Positions 15,195 to 25,118 of a stretch of 64,000 bases of DNA are shown here, piece by piece. The stretch is from Rhizobium laguerreae (lineage in GTDB: Bacteria; Pseudomonadota; Alphaproteobacteria; Rhizobiales; Rhizobiaceae), in the NCBI RefSeq assembly GCF_002008165.1, contig NZ_MRDM01000030.1:434001-498000 (forward strand), given 5' to 3'. The position numbers were made by a program, and so were the translations under genes. Below the pieces are notes generated by a model, which searched no databases, was not told the DNA's origin, and worked only from the letters and a program-made list of their open reading frames with translations. Within the stretch, counting starts at the first letter, position 1. Each line of letters opens with the position of its first letter.

Positions 15195-17818
15195 AACTCA
15201 ACGCTCTTCGCCTTCACAACGTCAAACGCTTCGCCGGCCGCGGCATATCCGTCGAAGGAATCGCCGACGGCGTGAATGTGCTGAGCGCTGCCAACGAACA
15301 CGGCAAATCGACCTGTTTCGAGGCGCTGCATGCGCTGTTCTTCCAGCCGCACGGCGGCACGCCAAAGAGCGTGCAGATGCTGCGCCCCTATAGCGGCGGC
15401 AATCCGATCGTCGAGGCCGATATCACGATTGAAGCCGGCCGCTACCGCTTGACCAAGCAGTTCTATGGCGGACGGCGCGCCAGCGTCACCGATCTCGGCA
15501 GCGGCCGGCTCGTCGCCCAGGCCGACGAGGCCGAGGCTTTCATCGGCGATCTCATTTCCGGCGGAACGGCCGGCCCGGCAGGCCTGCTCTGGGTGCGCCA
15601 GGGCGTCACCGGCATCGAAAATCGCAGCAAGAGCGAGGAAGAAAACGACAAGCGGGTGCGCGAAAGCCTGCTGTCTTCGGTGCAGGGCGAGGTGGAGGCG
15701 CTGACGGGCGGGCGGCGCATGTCGGCAGTGCTCGAAGCCTGCGAGGATGAACTCAATCGCCTGGTCACCGCGACGCTCCGGCCAAAGGCCGGAGGCCGCT
15801 TTGCCGCCGCGCTCGAGGAGTGTGACCGGTTGCAGGCGGAGGAGGCGCGGCTGGCCAAGGAGGTGGAGATGCTGCACGGCGCACTCGATCGCCGCCGCTC
15901 AGTGCAGGCGAGACTCAGCGAACTGGAAAATTCGGACGAAGAGGCCGGCCGGAAGACGGCGATTGCCAACGCCGAGTCGGTGCTCGAAGCCGCTAAACTG
16001 CATGACAGGGAACTCAAGGCGCTCGACGCCGAGGCTACTTTGGCCGCCAGTCGCCGCGATGAGGCGCAGCAGGCATTCGACCGCTTCCACACGGCATTGA
16101 ACCGCAGTGGCGAACTCGCGCGGCGTTTCGCCTTGGCGGAAAAGGAGCTTTCAAATGCAGCCGAGCGACGCGCGGCATCGCTGGCCGAAAGCGAGGCCGC
16201 TACGGCGGAGGTTCAGGCAGCCGAAGAGGATGAGCGGGTAAACCGCGAATTGCTGGCGCGGCTGGAGGCAGCACTCCGTTCGCGTCACGCCGCAGAGCGG
16301 CTGGCGGAGGTTCGTCTGCATCTCGAACAGGCGGAAGCGGCGCGGCAGCAGATCGAGGACGGAGAGGCTGCGCACGCAATGCTCGCCATTCCAGCCGACG
16401 CCATCGAACGACTTGAAGCACTCGACATCAAGATCGTCGGCTTGCGCGCAGCCGCCGAAGTCGGCCTTCCCTCACTCAGGATCGATTACCTGAAGGACGT
16501 CTCCGGATTGGTGAGCATGGACCGCCAGCCTTTGCATGGGGGCGAGGATAAGAGCTTTGCCGGGATGGCGAGGCTCGACATAGCGGGCGTCGGCACGCTG
16601 ACCATCCATTCCGGCCGGCAGGCCGATCACAATGGGGTGTTGGAGACCGCGGAAGCCACGCGCCAAACATTGCTTGCCAAGCTCGGTGTCGACAGTCTGC
16701 GGACGGCGCGGCAGCGCGATATTGCTGCGCGGAATAAGCAGGAGGAACTGGTGCGGGCGCGCCAGCGGCTCGCCGATCTCGCCCCGAATGGCATTGACGA
16801 GCTTCACCTCGACGCCGCACGCTTTGCCGAACTCAGCCAGGGTGCGGTCGAACTCGACGCCAACCCGGAAGAGGTGCGTGCCGGTCTCGCGGATGCGACA
16901 CGGCGCATCGAACTGGCGCGCAACAGGGCGCGGGAGGCGTCAGTGATGCGCACGGAAGCCGGCGAGGCCATATTGCGGGCGCAGACCGAGCACGCCAGGC
17001 TTGGCCAGGAACTCGAGGCGATCGAGATGGTCATCGGCCCCGAAGCCGGCCGAACTGAATTGCAACGGGACCTTGCGGCAAGGCTTTCCAGCGCCAAAGA
17101 ACAATGCGACGCGGTTGAGCTCCGGGCCGGGCCTTTGCGCAGGACAGGACGGGACCTCGCCGGCGCAGAGGCCGCCCTTGCCAGGGCGCGCTCGGTCGCC
17201 GACGCCGCAAGCCGCGAAATTGCCAGGCTTCGCGAAGAGCTTGCCGATCTCGGCGGTCAGATCCGCACCCGCTCGGACAGTGCGGTGGAAGAAAACTGGT
17301 TGGAAACTCGCGGTTTGCTTGACGCGGCGCGGGAACAGGTAAAGCGCTTCGAGACGGAGGTCGCCGTGCTCGATCGCCTGCGCAAGGCGCTGACGGCGAC
17401 GCGGGCAGCCGCGCGCGACCTTTATCTCAAGCCTGTTATGAACGAACTCGCCCCGCTGCTCGGCCTGCTGTTCGACGACATCACGATTACCTTCGACGGC
17501 GATACCTTGCTGCCGCAGATCGTGCGCCGCAATGGCCTGGACGAGGATGTCGATCGCCTGAGCGGCGGCATGCGGGAGCAGCTCTCGGTGCTGACCCGCC
17601 TCGCATTCGCAAGGCTGCTTGCCCGCGACGGCCGGCCGGCGCCTGTCATCCTCGACGACGCGCTTGTTTATTCCGACGACGACCGGATCGAGCGGATGTT
17701 CGATGCGCTGCACCGCCAATCGCGCGACCAGCAGATCCTGGTCTTCTCCTGCCGCCAGCGCGCCTTCGCCAAGCTGGGCGGCAATGTGCTCACGATGCAG
17801 CCGTGGCAGCCGGATTGA
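15191..17818 (+). CDS. SbcC/YhaN-like SMC-type ATPase, partner of the nuclease
   Basis: Read from the ATG that overlaps the nuclease stop (875 residues). The N-terminal Walker A is AANEHGKST (about 33-41), followed by an AAA_23-like region. Two long charged helical regions, likely coiled coils, span about 190-400 and 490-740. The C-terminal signature LSGGMREQLSVLTRLAFARLL and Walker B PVILDDALVYSDDDR complete the ATPase head. No CxxC occurs at the coiled-coil apex; instead a short beta-rich segment (about 415-480) interrupts the helices, so there is no Rad50 zinc hook. A six-codon longer start at 15173 is possible but lacks support. The gene ends 13 bases from the convergent glycosidase. Confidence 0.85.
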   Translation: MKLNALRLHNVKRFAGRGISVEGIADGVNVLSAANEHGKSTCFEALHALFFQPHGGTPKSVQMLRPYSGGNPIVEADITIEAGRYRLTKQFYGGRRASVTDLGSGRLVAQADEAEAFIGDLISGGTAGPAGLLWVRQGVTGIENRSKSEEENDKRVRESLLSSVQGEVEALTGGRRMSAVLEACEDELNRLVTATLRPKAGGRFAAALEECDRLQAEEARLAKEVEMLHGALDRRRSVQARLSELENSDEEAGRKTAIANAESVLEAAKLHDRELKALDAEATLAASRRDEAQQAFDRFHTALNRSGELARRFALAEKELSNAAERRAASLAESEAATAEVQAAEEDERVNRELLARLEAALRSRHAAERLAEVRLHLEQAEAARQQIEDGEAAHAMLAIPADAIERLEALDIKIVGLRAAAEVGLPSLRIDYLKDVSGLVSMDRQPLHGGEDKSFAGMARLDIAGVGTLTIHSGRQADHNGVLETAEATRQTLLAKLGVDSLRTARQRDIAARNKQEELVRARQRLADLAPNGIDELHLDAARFAELSQGAVELDANPEEVRAGLADATRRIELARNRAREASVMRTEAGEAILRAQTEHARLGQELEAIEMVIGPEAGRTELQRDLAARLSSAKEQCDAVELRAGPLRRTGRDLAGAEAALARARSVADAASREIARLREELADLGGQIRTRSDSAVEENWLETRGLLDAAREQVKRFETEVAVLDRLRKALTATRAAARDLYLKPVMNELAPLLGLLFDDITITFDGDTLLPQIVRRNGLDEDVDRLSGGMREQLSVLTRLAFARLLARDGRPAPVILDDALVYSDDDRIERMFDALHRQSRDQQILVFSCRQRAFAKLGGNVLTMQPWQPD

Positions 17819-17831
17819 TGAGGATCAATGC

Positions 17832-19100
17832 TCAGGCGAGCACTCTGCCACGCTCAAGCCACAGATAGGCTGCAGCCGTCCAAGAAAAGCCGAGGCCGCC
17901 GCAACCTTCGCCGGTGACCGGATCGAAATATTCGGCGAAACCTTCCGTTTCGATCGCTGTGACGGTCGATTTCCGCAGGTCTTCGGCCACATCCGCATGG
18001 CCATTGCGCCTGAGTCCGTCGATCAGCAGCCAGTTGATGATCGCCCAGGCGGGGCCGCGCCAGTAGCGCTTCGGCTCCCAGCTGGCGATGCCGGGTTTGG
18101 TCGTGGGGAAGGCAACCTTGAGATCCTTGGACCAGGCTTTCATTTCCGAGATCAGGGCGTCGGCAACCTGCTTGTCGAGGTCCAGCGAGAGGAGGGGGAT
18201 GAAACCGGCTTGCGTTGCGGCTTCGACATCTTCGCCGGAGATCAGGTCTCGCGAGACGAAGCGGGCGAGGCCCGGCCGCCATTGGGCCATCATCGCCTTG
18301 CGAGTGCGGTTGTTGAAGGCAGCGACCTCGATCGCGTCTTCGGTCCGGCCGAACAGGCGGGCAAGGTGCTCAAGGTCCTCGCCCGCCTTGAGCAGGATCG
18401 CGGTCGTCTGGATTTCGGCGACCTTGAAGGGCGCCTTTTCCCATTGCCTCGCCGGCTCCCAGCCGCAGGCGGCATAGGTATCGACGAGATGGATGAAGCG
18501 GCGGTAATCCTCGTCGCGCGGGCGCATGCCGGCATCGACATGGCCGGTGTCCTTGCGCACGACAGGCGTGTCGGTTGTGACGGGCACGCGGGCAAGCGCG
18601 ATGTCCCAGGCGGGAGAATTGTCGCTGCCGCTTTCCCAGGGGTGAAGGAGTGCTACGAGCCCCGTGCCTTCAGGGTCGCGGGCGGAATACCACCAGCGGT
18701 GCCATTTCAGCGCCGCCTCGTAGAGGGGCAGGGTGCGCGTCTCGTCCTCCTTGCCGGCGACCTCATGCAGCTTGCGCAGTGCGATCGCGAAGACCGGCGG
18801 CTGGGTTATGCCGGAGGTCGGGATCGTGTGCTTCGTGCGCCAGACATCCGGCCCCGGGAAATAGGTTTCGCTTGGCGCGTGGAAGACGATATGCGGGATC
18901 ATTCCATCCGCCCACTGGCCCTCGACCAGCCGCTCCAGTTCGCGATAGGCGCGGCCGGTATCGTAGAGCGCAAAGCCCATGGCGACAAAAGCGGAATCCC
19001 AGTTCCACTGGAAAGGGTAGAGCCGGTCGGTCGGCACGGTATAGCCGCCGCGATCGTTCACAGCGAGGATGCGCTTCGCCTGGTCGATATGCGTGTTCAT
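17832..19100 (-). CDS. MGH1-like / GH63-type glycoside hydrolase
   Basis: A 422-residue cytoplasmic protein without a signal peptide. An (alpha/alpha)6-barrel family is indicated by YPFQWNWDSAFVAMGF near residue 28, WADGMIPHIVFH, the later YWRGPAWAIINWLLIDGL (about 355-372) and the terminal GFSWTAAAYL. These are features of the MGH1-like group of GH63, which includes mannosylglycerate and glucosylglycerate hydrolases and alpha-glucosidases. As last gene of the LacI-controlled importer operon it probably hydrolyses the imported glycoside in the cytoplasm. The exact substrate cannot be read; glucosylglycerate, mannosylglycerate or an alpha-glucoside are candidates. Confidence 0.8.
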   Translation of the reverse strand: MNTHIDQAKRILAVNDRGGYTVPTDRLYPFQWNWDSAFVAMGFALYDTGRAYRELERLVEGQWADGMIPHIVFHAPSETYFPGPDVWRTKHTIPTSGITQPPVFAIALRKLHEVAGKEDETRTLPLYEAALKWHRWWYSARDPEGTGLVALLHPWESGSDNSPAWDIALARVPVTTDTPVVRKDTGHVDAGMRPRDEDYRRFIHLVDTYAACGWEPARQWEKAPFKVAEIQTTAILLKAGEDLEHLARLFGRTEDAIEVAAFNNRTRKAMMAQWRPGLARFVSRDLISGEDVEAATQAGFIPLLSLDLDKQVADALISEMKAWSKDLKVAFPTTKPGIASWEPKRYWRGPAWAIINWLLIDGLRRNGHADVAEDLRKSTVTAIETEGFAEYFDPVTGEGCGGLGFSWTAAAYLWLERGRVLA

Positions 19101-19119
19101 TCTGGATGCTCCGGTATTC

Positions 19120-20178
<1,059 letters not shown>

Positions 20179-20191
20179 ATCGATGGTCCCG

Positions 20192-21043
20192 TTATTTGGA
20201 GGAAATGCCCCAGATCGCGAAGAGGTAGCGCCTGACCGCGAAGATGAAGACAACCGAGGGAAGGATGAGCATCAGGCCCCCGGCAAAGCGGTAATGCATC
20301 GGGCTTTCCGAAAGCACGGTCAGCAGGTAGGCGGTCAGCGTGCGATTGCGCACCGTCAGCACCGAGGCGGCAAAAACCTCGTTCCAGGAGATGACGAAGG
20401 CAAAGACCGCGGTCGCGACGATGCCGGGCAGAGCGAGTGGCGCCACCACCTTGAAGAAGGCCTGGATGCGGGTGCAGCCAAACACCCAGGCGGCTTCCTC
20501 CAACTCCTTCGGCACGCCGAGGAAAATGCCCTGCGTAACGAGTGCGGCGAAAGGCAGGGCGAGGACCGTATGAATAAGGCCGACGCCGAGGATCGTATCG
20601 TAGAGGCCGAGCCGGATGAAGGAGACCGTCAGCGGCAGTGCCAGGATCGCCAGCGGGAAGGCGCGGGTCAGCAACACCAGGAGGCGGTAGCTGTCCTTGC
20701 CGCGGAAATCATAGCGGGCGAGCGCATAACCTGCCGGCGCGCCGAGCAGGATCGAAAGCCCCACCGTGATGCCGGCTGCCCCCAGCGAATTCAGGAAGGA
20801 CTGGACGACGCCTTCGGTCTTCAGGAAGAGAATGAAGGGCTCGAGCGATATGCCCGTGGGAAGGCCGGTCTTCGGCCAGATATAGACGCCCTGGCGGCCG
20901 CCAAGCGCGCCGAGCGCGACCAGATAGATCGGCACCAGCACCCAGGCGCAGAGTGCGGCGATGCCGCTCCACAGCAGCCAGCGCCGCGAGGAGACGAAGC
21001 CGGCGGCGTAGTCCGCAGCCGTGTTGACGGTATCCGTGGTCAT
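20192..21043 (-). CDS. Sugar ABC transporter permease, MalG/UgpE type (CUT1)
   Basis: A 283-residue membrane protein with a cytoplasmic N-terminus and about six hydrophobic segments. The EAA loop reads ELEEAAWVFGCTRIQAFFKVVAPLALPGI, matching the conserved EAA---G---------P pattern that contacts the ATPase. Its ATG overlaps the stop of the preceding permease by 4 bases. It forms the channel with the MalF-like partner. Confidence 0.92.
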   Translation of the reverse strand: MTTDTVNTAADYAAGFVSSRRWLLWSGIAALCAWVLVPIYLVALGALGGRQGVYIWPKTGLPTGISLEPFILFLKTEGVVQSFLNSLGAAGITVGLSILLGAPAGYALARYDFRGKDSYRLLVLLTRAFPLAILALPLTVSFIRLGLYDTILGVGLIHTVLALPFAALVTQGIFLGVPKELEEAAWVFGCTRIQAFFKVVAPLALPGIVATAVFAFVISWNEVFAASVLTVRNRTLTAYLLTVLSESPMHYRFAGGLMLILPSVVFIFAVRRYLFAIWGISSK

Positions 21044-21891
21044 GGCAGGCGCTCCGGATCGACCTTTAAGGCTTTCAGATAGATAAGCGTGGCGGCAAGC
21101 GAGATGATCATGATCAGCACCGCATAGGCGGCGGCGACGCTGTAATTCTGGTTCTGGTTCTGCCAGTTATAGGCCTCGCCGACGAGAACCGGGAAGTTGC
21201 GTCCGCCGAGCGCATAGACCACCGCGAAGACCTCGAAGGCGAGCACGGTGCGCAGGATCAACGCCGATTGCAGGGCCGGGCGGACCAGCGGCAGGGTGAT
21301 GCGCCAGAAGCGCGTCCACGGGCCAGCCCCGAAGATTTCGGCGGCTTCTTTGAACTCCTTCGGCACCTGATTGAGACCGGCGACGATGATGACCATGACG
21401 ATTGCCGTGCCGCGCCAGATTTCGGCAACCGCAATCGCGAGGAAGAGCGCGACCGGCGTCTGGTAGGAGAGCCAGCTTGCCTGCCTGCCGATGATGCCGA
21501 GGCCGAAGAGCAGCGAATTCAGATAGCCGGTGTTCTGCAGGATCGACAGCCAGACGAGACCGGCGGCGAGATCGGAAATGCCGAGCGGAATCGTCCAGAT
21601 CCACAGGATCGTCTCCCGCCCACGGCCGACCTTGGCGACCATCGTGCCCATGGCCAGCGCAATGGCGATCTGCACCGGCACGACCGCGATCGTCAGCAGG
21701 AAGGTGTTCTTCACCGAGCGGGTGAAATTGATGTCGGTGACCATGCGCTCGGCATTTGCGAGCGATGGCGCGCCATTGTCCGAAACCGCCAGCCAGATCG
21801 TCTGTACCAGAGGCACGACGAACAACAGCGCCAGGAAGGCGACGGATGGCAGGATCAGCAGATAAGGGATCCAGGGTCGGCTGTTGGTCAT
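21040..21891 (-). CDS. Sugar ABC transporter permease, MalF/UgpA type (CUT1)
   Basis: A 283-residue membrane protein beginning MTNSRPWIPYLLILPSVAFL, the usual CUT1 start with the first transmembrane helix. The EAA loop is EFKEAAEIFGAGPWTRFWRITLPLVRPA. It precedes the second permease with a 4-base overlap. The 72 bases between it and the binding-protein gene contain a strong hairpin (21925-21951). Confidence 0.92.
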   Translation of the reverse strand: MTNSRPWIPYLLILPSVAFLALLFVVPLVQTIWLAVSDNGAPSLANAERMVTDINFTRSVKNTFLLTIAVVPVQIAIALAMGTMVAKVGRGRETILWIWTIPLGISDLAAGLVWLSILQNTGYLNSLLFGLGIIGRQASWLSYQTPVALFLAIAVAEIWRGTAIVMVIIVAGLNQVPKEFKEAAEIFGAGPWTRFWRITLPLVRPALQSALILRTVLAFEVFAVVYALGGRNFPVLVGEAYNWQNQNQNYSVAAAYAVLIMIISLAATLIYLKALKVDPERLP

Positions 21892-21924
21892 CGGCTCCGG
21901 CCTAGACGAGCAGAGGGTTGAAAG

Positions 21925-21951
21925 AGCGCCCGGGCATTCCGCCCGGACGCT
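21925..21951 (-). other. Intercistronic hairpin between binding-protein and permease genes
   Basis: On the transcribed strand AGCGTCCGGGC and GCCCGGGCGCT pair over 11 bases (one G-U) around a 5-base loop. No T-run follows. In many ABC operons such a hairpin after the binding-protein gene stabilises the upstream mRNA or partly terminates transcription, giving more binding protein than channel. Function here is inferred. Confidence 0.65.
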
Positions 21952-21963
21952 TGCTAAGCGGAT

Positions 21964-23238
21964 TTATTGAACCGGGCAGGGGCCATCGCTCTTGGCATCG
22001 GGCGCCCAGCAGGCAGCCTTCGTGTCGGTCATCAGCTTGGCCATCGTCGCGCCTTGGGTCTTCAGCACGTCTGCAACGGGCTCGTTCTGCAGCACGATGC
22101 GCTGGAAACTATCCATGTAGACCTTGTTGAACTCGCCGCCCTTGTCGCCGAGACCGACCGGGAGCAGCGAGATGACCGCGTCCTTGGAAGCCTGGGTGGC
22201 GGTGACCGCACCGGCGAGCAGGGCGACGCCGGCATCGAGATCCGGCGGCAGCTTGACGTTCAGGGTCGGGAAGAAGCCGACCTTGGAGGCGGTCAGGAGC
22301 TGCGTCTCCGGCATGGAGAGGTGTTCGATGATTTTTTCTGCACCGGCCTTGTCGGGCGCACCCTTCGGAATGGCGAGACCGGCAACGACTGGCATGTAGC
22401 CGCGACCCTTGGGACCGGCGGGGGCGGGGAAGACGACATAATCGTCAGGTGCTGCGGAAATGGCATTCTTCAGGCGGGCGATATGATCCCAGGCGACCAT
22501 GACTTCGCCGGCGGCCAGCGGCTCCTGCATGAAGTCGTAGCTGGTGGAGTTCGGTGTCACATAGGCCCACAGCGCCTTCAGCTTCTCCCAGCCGGCAGCC
22601 GCGTCGGCACTCTGGAAAGTGCGCACGACGCCTCCGGTGAACGACGGATAGAAATAGCCCTGGAAGTAACGCGCCATCAGCCCCTTCGGGCCGGCCGGGA
22701 AACCGATCTGCGGCTGGCCCGTCGCTTCCTGCATGTTCTTGCCCCACTCGATCAGCTGATCGTAGTTCAGCGCGTTCACGTCGGCGCCGGCAGGCAGGTA
22801 TTGCAGGGCTTCCTTCTTGGCAGCCATCACATAGGTCGCCTGCATCCACGGGATATATTGCTGGGTCGACTTGCCGAGCTTGCCGAGGTCGAGCAGCGAC
22901 TGCGGCATGCCGCTCGCTGCCAGCTTCTTTGCGAGATCGTCGAGCGGTTCGAGCGTGTCCTTGTCGGCGAGCGGCGAAAGCTCGCCATGGAGCGCACCGA
23001 CGAGGCTGACGGTGTGCTTGCCAGCCTGGCGTTCGGCCTCCATGCGGACGGCAAACTGCGGCGGCTCCTCGACCACGTAATCGACCGGGCCGACGTCCTT
23101 CAGGAGTTCTTCGCGGACGACGGTCGCCTCCTCGATCGGACGAAGCTGGGTGGACACGAAAACCGTCTGGGCAAGCACCGGTGAGGCGAAGGCCAGCACG
23201 GTGGAAGCCAGAATTCCAAATGACATGATATGTTTCAT
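21964..23238 (-). CDS. Periplasmic sugar-binding protein of CUT1 importer
   Basis: Taken from the ATG at 23238 (424 residues, MKHIMSFGILASTVLAFA), which has an excellent ribosome binding site GGAGGAGAAG directly upstream; two earlier in-frame ATGs lie before that site. A signal peptide ends at VLAQ. The mature domain is SBP_bac_1-like, with EPLDDLAKKL, GFPAGPKGLMARYFQGYFY and the hinge-region VAGLAIPKGAPDKAGAEKIIEHL. C-terminal cysteines (CWAPD...GPCP) may form a disulfide. It lies 42 bases after the LacI gene and delivers substrate to the permeases downstream. Confidence 0.9.
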   Translation of the reverse strand: MKHIMSFGILASTVLAFASPVLAQTVFVSTQLRPIEEATVVREELLKDVGPVDYVVEEPPQFAVRMEAERQAGKHTVSLVGALHGELSPLADKDTLEPLDDLAKKLAASGMPQSLLDLGKLGKSTQQYIPWMQATYVMAAKKEALQYLPAGADVNALNYDQLIEWGKNMQEATGQPQIGFPAGPKGLMARYFQGYFYPSFTGGVVRTFQSADAAAGWEKLKALWAYVTPNSTSYDFMQEPLAAGEVMVAWDHIARLKNAISAAPDDYVVFPAPAGPKGRGYMPVVAGLAIPKGAPDKAGAEKIIEHLSMPETQLLTASKVGFFPTLNVKLPPDLDAGVALLAGAVTATQASKDAVISLLPVGLGDKGGEFNKVYMDSFQRIVLQNEPVADVLKTQGATMAKLMTDTKAACWAPDAKSDGPCPVQ

Positions 23239-23280
23239 CTTCTCCTCCTTCATTGTTCTTTGTTTGAGATGCACTGCTGT

Positions 23281-24291
23281 CTATGCCGCTCTAAGCGGAC
23301 GGCGATGGCTGTCGCGATCGACAAATTCGATCGCATGAAGTTCCTGGAGTTCTTCGGCGGTTTCGCCGGCAATGGCACGCAGCAGCAGCGAGGCGAAGCT
23401 TGCGCCGAGGTGTTCGCCGGTCATACGCATCGTCGAGAGCGGCGGGCTGGTGAAGGCGCCCATCGGCAGGTCGTCATGGCCGACAATGCTGATCTGGTTG
23501 CCGCCATCGACCTCGCGCAGCGCCCGAAGCGCCCCGATCGCCATTTCGTCGGTGGCGCAGACGAGGGCGGTCGGACGCGACGGTTGGCGCAGAAGTTCGA
23601 GTGCTGCGAGATAACCGCCCTGTTCCAGCGGCGCGCCTTCGGCGCAGAGGTCGGTGGCCAGGCCGCATTCCTCCATCGCCGCCCGCCAGCCGCGGCAGCG
23701 GTCATGTGCGAAGTAATATTCCTGCGGGCCGGCGATATGGCCGATGCGGCGGTGGCCGGCAGCATGGAAGCGCAAGGTCGCGGCCCGGAAGCCGGCAAAG
23801 CCGTCGCCATCGATATAGGGATGGGGCGCCAGGCTTTCGGTGCGGCCGTTGGTGACGAAGGGAATGCCGCGCGACTGCAGGAATTCGACGCGCTCGTCCT
23901 TCCGCTTGGTGCGGACGAGAAGCATGGCATCGACGCGGCGGCCATCGACGAAGCGGCGGCAGATGTCGAGTTCGCTCTCGCCGCGCGGCACCGGTGCAAT
24001 CACCAGATTGAGGCCGGCAGCAGCAAGATGTTCGGCGCAGCCGGACAACATATCGAGGAAATGCGGAGGGCCGATATGGCCGGGATCGCTCGGCAGCGTG
24101 ACGGCAACGAGCTCGGCTCGCTGCTTGCGGAGGCGGCGGGCCGAAGCATTCGGCCGGTAGCCGACCTTGTCGGCAGCCTCGCGAACCCGCTCGCGCGTGG
24201 TGGCCGACACATCGGCATAACCGTCGAGCGCACGCGACACCGTGGTGATCGACAGTCCCAGCGATTGCGCGAGTTGTTTGAGATTGGCCAA
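23281..24291 (-). CDS. LacI-family transcriptional regulator of the glycoside uptake operon
   Basis: A 336-residue repressor. The N-terminal helix-turn-helix and hinge are clear: LKQLAQSLGLSITTVSRALDG, then YADVSATTRERVREAADKVGYRPN. A periplasmic-binding-protein-like sensor domain follows, containing DGRRVDAMLLVRTKRKDE and the final effector-domain motif CATDEMAIGALRALRE. A GGAGGAAGG ribosome binding site precedes the ATG. It is the first gene of the operon it presumably controls, because two LacI-type palindromes overlap its own promoter and no other promoter is evident before the binding-protein gene. The inducer is probably the imported glycoside or its product. Confidence 0.93.
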   Translation of the reverse strand: MANLKQLAQSLGLSITTVSRALDGYADVSATTRERVREAADKVGYRPNASARRLRKQRAELVAVTLPSDPGHIGPPHFLDMLSGCAEHLAAAGLNLVIAPVPRGESELDICRRFVDGRRVDAMLLVRTKRKDERVEFLQSRGIPFVTNGRTESLAPHPYIDGDGFAGFRAATLRFHAAGHRRIGHIAGPQEYYFAHDRCRGWRAAMEECGLATDLCAEGAPLEQGGYLAALELLRQPSRPTALVCATDEMAIGALRALREVDGGNQISIVGHDDLPMGAFTSPPLSTMRMTGEHLGASFASLLLRAIAGETAEELQELHAIEFVDRDSHRRPLRAA

Positions 24292-24314
24292 GACCTTCCT
24301 CCCGAAGTGAGAAA

Positions 24315-24358
24315 AACATTCTCCAAAACGTTTTGGGAGTCAAGCCAAAACGTTTTGG
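24315..24358 (-). promoter_or_regulatory. lacI-type promoter with twin CCAAAACGTTTTGG operators
   Basis: Two identical perfect 14-bp palindromes with the central CG typical of LacI-family operators lie at 24323-24336 and 24345-24358, start to start 22 bases, two helical turns. Reading leftwards, a -35 TTGACT (24343-24338) lies between them and a weak -10 AATGTT (24320-24315) follows after a 17-base spacer that is filled by the proximal operator. The layout predicts tight autorepression of the whole operon. Confidence 0.85.
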
Positions 24359-24414
24359 AACGATCATCTCTAGCCGGGAAAAGCGCGGGAGCTGTAGGAG
24401 ACAGCTAGGAACGC

Positions 24415-24738
24415 TCAACGCAGGTTTGGCGGAACCACTATCTTGTGTATCTGGATACGCTCAGGAAGTTCGCACAGCAGTTCTGCATCTCGCGCCAGAT
24501 GATGAACCTGCTCTGGATCACCTTTCGTAAACGCCGTCATCGATTCCATGTCGGCCCAGTAGGAGATCGTCGTGAACCATGTTTCATCCTTTCGATCTTC
24601 GCGCAGCAATTGGACGCCGAGTGCCGTCTTTTGTAGCGGCGGAACTCCCTCAGCGCGATTGTAAGCTTCGTATTCATCAGCAAATTCCGGCTTCGTGCGA
24701 CCGCGCCAGATACGGGCGATAGTTGGAACTTTCGTCAT
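24415..24738 (-). CDS. Small protein with ABM-like (antibiotic biosynthesis monooxygenase) fold
   Basis: A 107-residue protein from the ATG at 24738. The pattern TIARIWRGRTKPEFADEYEAY, then GVQLLREDRKDETWFTTISYW and MESMTAFTKGDPEQVHHL is that of dimeric alpha/beta-barrel proteins related to ABM or heme-degrading monooxygenases. Residues beyond the fold do not point to a substrate. A longer in-frame start at 24837 adds 33 residues without similarity. The gene stands alone, in the same direction as the LacI operon but upstream of its promoter. Confidence 0.65.
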   Translation of the reverse strand: MTKVPTIARIWRGRTKPEFADEYEAYNRAEGVPPLQKTALGVQLLREDRKDETWFTTISYWADMESMTAFTKGDPEQVHHLARDAELLCELPERIQIHKIVVPPNLR

Positions 24739-25118
24739 GTTCTGCACCCTGTGACATTTGAATGAAGCAAGCCGACGGTCGAGGACGTCTGCCTCAAACG
24801 GCACGGCATCGTGGAACAGGGTATCAAGCCCTGCCAATCAGAGGCGATTATGCGCCAGGCATGCGCCAATCCGGGCATCACACCCATTCAGCCCGGAACG
24901 TCTGTTCCACGAGCAAAAGGAGATGAGTCCCACGATCGATTATTCAAGGCCCGCGTGAGCCGATCGACCCTGCCTCTGGTCTGGACTTTCTAACTCCGCT
25001 TCGGGGCTCGGCCGTTGATGGCTCGCGAGTGTGTCTATTCGATCAAAATCTAATCAACGGCGTAACCTGATTTGAAAGTCGGTTTGGTAGGCAGGGTCTC
25101 CTTCCGGGAAGTAACGTC
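24739..25118. other. Gap of 380 bases with no supported gene
   Basis: This stretch separates the leftward ABM-like gene from the rightward GGDEF-EAL gene and must hold both promoters. Short frames on the + strand (for instance one ending near 24993) show no family resemblance that I trust. No palindrome or T-run hairpin stood out. Confidence 0.4.

Noticed and set aside
24758..24993. Short rightward frames containing GIKPC, faintly reminiscent of IS5-type transposase ends
   Set aside because: The similarity is only a few residues, there is no catalytic DDE context and no inverted repeats were seen.
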